A stretch of 64,000 bases of DNA from Ichthyophis bannanicus (lineage: Eukaryota; Chordata; Amphibia; Gymnophiona; Ichthyophiidae). The stretch is taken from contig CM066051.1 of the NCBI GenBank assembly GCA_033557465.1, positions 106,121,026 through 106,185,025 on the forward strand, written 5' to 3'. Positions 60,868 to 64,000 of this stretch are shown piece by piece. The notes below the pieces were generated by a model that did no database searches, was not told where the DNA came from, and was given only the letters and a program-made list of their open reading frames with translations. The position numbers and the translations under genes are program-made. The stretch's first letter is position 1, and every line of letters begins with the position of its first letter.

Positions 60868-61510
60868 TGTGGTAGGCGAAGGCCTATGATCCATGGTGTC
60901 TGAAATGAGCAGACAGGCCTAACCAGCTTGACCTGTAAATGAAGCCTGTGGAGAGGCCCATAGGAATTGCACATCCCCCAATAGGCTGCTATTGTAGAAC
61001 TGAAACTTAGCAAAGCATAATCAGCTTAGCTGAGCAGAATCGAAACTCAGAAAAATATAGAAAAATAAGTTTAAACACCACTGATAAGAGAGTACAGCTG
61101 CTAGGAATTTAATTAAAACTGCTGACAGAAAGGTTACAGTGCCCTGCTTTCTCATATGTGCTAACTGGTTAAATGGCCTTGGAGGAGAAAAGTAACTAAA
61201 TTGGTGAACTGACCATTGTAATTGGGACTAGAAGGGGGGTGAGCAGGTGCTAAGCCCAGTCGAAGGACATAATTAGATAGCCTTATCAATACCGGAACCA
61301 ATAGAAGGTGTACGGGAGGTTACCGGGACCAATGAAATGTTCTCCTATGTCTAGAATGGAGAAGAACGGTATAAAAATTGTTGTTTTGCTAGAAACCATT
61401 GCTCAGCCATTTTGAATTTGATTGTGCTTGAGACTTGTGCACAAATAAATGATTTGGACCTTCTGAACAGACTCCTGGTATCATTGGTTTGTCTGCGCTC
61501 TGCTGCTACA
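60868..61510 (+). repeat. 5' LTR of the provirus
   Basis: TATAAAA is at 61370-61376, CCAAT boxes at 61298-61302 and 61329-61333, and AATAAA at 61444-61449. The right end is GCTGCTACA (61510). The proposed left end TGTGGTAGG (60868) is partly inverted to it; TGTCTGAAAT at 60897 is an alternative start. The second LTR is not in the window, so the left boundary is provisional. Confidence 0.75.
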
Positions 61511-61516
61511 TATTCT

Positions 61517-61534
61517 TGGTGCATTGGCCGGGAA
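61517..61534 (+). promoter_or_regulatory. Retroviral primer binding site, tRNA-Gly
   Basis: TGGTGCATTGGCCGGGAA is complementary to the 3' end of vertebrate tRNA-Gly(GCC), CCA included. It begins six bases after the LTR end. The complementarity rests on my recollection of the tRNA sequence. Confidence 0.87.
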
Positions 61535-61771
61535 GGTGTGGCAATAGAGGGTATATAGGGCAATATACCACGACTTTCCGCCTCTACAGGTTTGGTCCTG
61601 CCGGGATCGCGCCCTTCCGACGGGGGCTCGCTCCCTGGTGCCACCGGTCCCTTGCATCGGAGGGAGCTGGCCGGACCTCGGCGGGTGCCGGGCCCGGCTG
61701 GAACCAACTCCTCGAACCCGTGAGGGAGTCCGAGGTCCAACTCATGCGCTTGCTTGGGAACTTTGAGGACC

Positions 61772-61787
61772 GGATCCGGTGAGTAGA
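61772..61787 (+). promoter_or_regulatory. Putative proviral 5' splice donor
   Basis: ATCCGGTGAGTAGAG in the leader has a strong GTGAGT donor at 61779-61784, where a retrovirus would start its spliced env message. Confidence 0.5.
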
Positions 61788-62254
61788 GTTTTGATTTGGT
61801 ATGTCTAGACAGATGAGTCAGAGCAGTACTGCCATTTGAATCTTGAATTTTGAACTTGGAACTTGGTGAGAGAGCTTGATCACCTCTCAAAGACGGACCG
61901 ACTACCCCTGCATGAGTATTCGCGGGGCGAAACTCCCGTCTTCTTGTATTTTGGAATTTGAATAAGACTAGTCAGAATAGACAGGATTGGATTGTATTCT
62001 TGGGATACGTTGCTAGCATGATTGTGTGAATGAAGTGTGAATGAGAGGTCTGGCAGCACGGACCAAGCGAAGGCGGACTCCTGAGTAACGCATTTCCTGG
62101 CCGGGCGACCGCGTCCAGGTCGTAAAAGGGAGGAAGCGACCGTCGTCTTGTCTTGTTATTTGTTTCCCTTATATGTTTCTAGGGCCGTGAGGACCCCTTA
62201 CCCACGGTCCGCCCTCCTTTTCCCTTCTGTTTGTTGTTGCGCGCACACATCGAA

Positions 62255-63403
62255 ATGGGAGGAGCGGGGTCCACTAGGAACACTCCATTAGAATGTATGA
62301 TCACCCATTTTAAAGAAGGATATTCAGGAGATTATGGAATTAAAATGACTGCAACCCGATTACAGATTTTGTGTACTAGGGAGTGGCCCGACTTAGACCC
62401 CACATGGCCCCGAGAGGGAACTTTTGCTATAGGAATTATTCAGTCAGTTCACCAGAAAGTGCGAGTAGCGCACCACGATCAGTATCCCTATATAGATTCC
62501 TAGTTGAGTATTTGTGAGAGCCCGCCCCCTTGGGCGAAGCGCTGTTATGAAGAGCAGTGCAGAATAATGTTAGCACGAACAGATCACAGGCAGAGAATAG
62601 AACAGCCTAAAAAGACAGGGACAGGTGAGAAATCCAGACAGAAACCCGTCCTGGTAGATCCTGAATCCCCAGAAGTGATAACTCGGCAGCCCCAAGTTCA
62701 GCATCCAGTAAGGGTGCCACCGCGTCCCGCCCCAGAGCCACAGCGCCCAGAGCCACGGCCGGAACGGGACCCAACCCCAGAACGATTACCCGAAGAGCAG
62801 GCAGATGAACTCCCTTCAGATGAGGAGGATGATTCCACTGAGACTGAGGAGAAAGTTGAGACAGAGACAGAAGAGCAAGAGGAAAATGAGGCTTCCCAGA
62901 GTGATACTGACAGTGTAAAAACGACTGTCAGTATGAGCTCATCAGTTAAAAATAAAGTGTCTCAAACGAAGCGCACTGAGAACAAGAAAATCCCTGATAG
63001 GAAAGTTTCGAAAATCTCCCTCAGATCCCAAAAGACATCTACTGCAAAGATGATGCCTTTACGGCAAGTCCCGGGAGTGCCCGTAAGAGATGAAGATAAT
63101 CAGGTGGTACCGGGACCCCTAAGTTTAGTATATGTGCCCTTCTCCACTACTGATTTGTTAAATTGGAAGTCACATTATGCTTCCTATACTGATAAGCCCC
63201 AGGAACTAACCGAATTAATGCATACCATTATGGAAACCCACCAACCCACTTGGGCAGATTGCCGTCAGCTCCTGTCCACCTTATTCACTACTGAGGAGCG
63301 GACCCGAATAAAGCGAGCAGCCGTTGACTGGCTGGCAGATAACCCTGTAGCTCCGGGGGAAGGCGTAAGGATAGAGGATCGAGAAGCAGCCCAAAGAGAG
63401 TAA
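62255..63403 (+). pseudogene. gag: Proviral gag, matrix to capsid N-part, internal stop
   Basis: The ATG at 62255 gives MGGAGS, an N-myristoylation signal, and matrix-like sequence. An in-frame TAG lies at 62501-62503, and the same frame then stays open to the TAA at 63401-63403. The middle is Pro/Arg-rich and then very acidic (Glu/Asp/Thr, about 62800-62930). The part before the end contains HQPTWADCRQLL and TEERTRI, capsid-like by resemblance to gammaretroviral Gag. Not functional as it stands. Confidence 0.82.
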
Positions 63404-63407
63404 CCAA

Positions 63408-64000
63408 ATGAAGACCCCCGGTGGAATCCATACAGAGAGAGGATCCAGAGCCCTATCCCGGTTTCGCCAAGGCCTAATGCAGGGTCTGAAAAGGGGGGGC
63501 CAGAAAGCTATGAATCTTTCCAAAGTAACCAAAGTTAACCAAGGCATAGATGAAAGCCCAGCAGTATTTTATGAGAGATTGACGGAAGCGTACAGAATGT
63601 ATACTCCCTATGATCCAGACGCACCAGGAAGTTTATGCATGGTGAATTCTGCTTTTGTAAATCAGTCTCAACCAGACATTAGACGTAAATTACAGAAACT
63701 AGATGGGTTTGCGGGCATGAATGCAACTCAGTTACTGGAAGTCGCTCATAAAGTGTATGTGAATCGTGATAATGAGAGACAGAAAGAATGTGATCGAAAG
63801 ATGAAGAAGAAAGCTGATTTTTTGGCTGCGTCTATAGTTGAACAGAAAAGGGGAGGTTTCCCTAGTCGAAGGAGCAGAGGAAGAGGGAGGGGCCGAGGAG
63901 AAGGCCGGCCCCAATTAGGCATGAACCAATGTGCCTACTGCAAAGAGGAAGGACATTGGAGAGATACATGCCCGCAACTCGAAGACGCCCATCAGGATGA
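63408..64000 (+). pseudogene. gag: Proviral gag, capsid C-part and nucleocapsid, shifted frame, partial
   Basis: Open from the ATG at 63408 to the window end, in a different frame from the preceding gag segment. Homologous reading is evident from about 63453 (RFRQGLMQG). It contains YERLTEAYRMYTPYDPDAPG, PDIRRKLQKLDG, a basic Arg/Gly-rich stretch (63870-63905) and one zinc knuckle CAYCKEEGHWRDTC (C-x2-C-x4-H-x4-C). It continues past 64000. Confidence 0.85.

Larger units (their letters stand above)
60868..64000 (+). mobile_element. Gammaretrovirus-like endogenous provirus, 5' part
   Basis: In order: a 5' LTR (about 60868-61510), a primer binding site for tRNA-Gly (61517-61534), a leader with a consensus splice donor, and a gag gene interrupted by a stop and a frame change, running off the right edge. 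A CCHC zinc knuckle with CAYC and the capsid-like segments place it near gammaretroviruses. pol and env would lie beyond the window. It is an inactive old copy as far as seen. Confidence 0.88.

Noticed and set aside
60526..64000. EF-hand exons of an SLC25A23-type carrier upstream of exon 1
   Set aside because: Scanning the minus strand from 60526 to 64000 showed no D-x-D-x-G type loops with splice sites, only the flank repeat and the provirus.

Overview
The window is vertebrate genomic DNA: spliced nuclear genes with GT-AG introns, two vertebrate gene families, and a dense load of CR1, L2, DIRS, Penelope, hAT, tRNA-CORE-SINE and endogenous-retrovirus sequence. This repeat mix, and the type of the CR1 and SINE tails, point to an amphibian, most likely a caecilian. 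That assignment is inference.

Two protein-coding genes lie on the minus strand. KHSRP (KH-type splicing regulator) runs from its start codon at 10281 down past position 1. Ten coding exons, phase-consistent at every junction, cover the N-terminus, KH1 and KH2; KH3, KH4 and the C-terminus lie outside the window. A mitochondrial ATP-Mg/phosphate carrier of the SLC25A23/24/25/41 group occupies 33162-60525 in seven exons (about 357 codons). Its place directly upstream of KHSRP on the same strand matches my recollection of the human order KHSRP-SLC25A41-SLC25A23 on 19p13.3. A short first exon without EF-hands fits SLC25A41, although the carrier body resembles SLC25A23.

Everything else is repeats. 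KHSRP introns hold a 2.2 kb non-autonomous hAT element with a giant palindrome (2779-4964) and a 48-bp C-rich minisatellite (about 6.9-9.95 kb). The intergenic span (10.3-33.1 kb) holds palindromic hAT MITEs, two decayed DIRS retrotransposons facing away from each other (14.9-19.5 kb minus, 20.2-24.8 kb plus), an L2 fragment between them, a 118-bp tandem array, a 40-bp minisatellite and a Penelope-like element with target-site duplications.

The last carrier intron contains a structurally complete DIRS element (33.52-39.77 kb: inverted terminal repeats, internal complementary region, Gag, RT/RNase H and tyrosine recombinase, with frame breaks). It also contains a CA-rich minisatellite (40.1-51.8 kb) invaded by L2, CR1 and SINE copies. 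The next intron carries a G-rich minisatellite (52.7-56.2 kb), and the next a CR1 copy. At the right edge a gammaretrovirus-like endogenous provirus (LTR, tRNA-Gly primer binding site, interrupted gag) reads rightward out of the window, starting about 0.35 kb from the carrier's proposed first exon.

The genes do not form an operon or pathway. KHSRP is a nuclear and cytoplasmic RNA-binding protein and the carrier acts in the mitochondrial inner membrane. The locus is chiefly of interest for its nested mobile elements.
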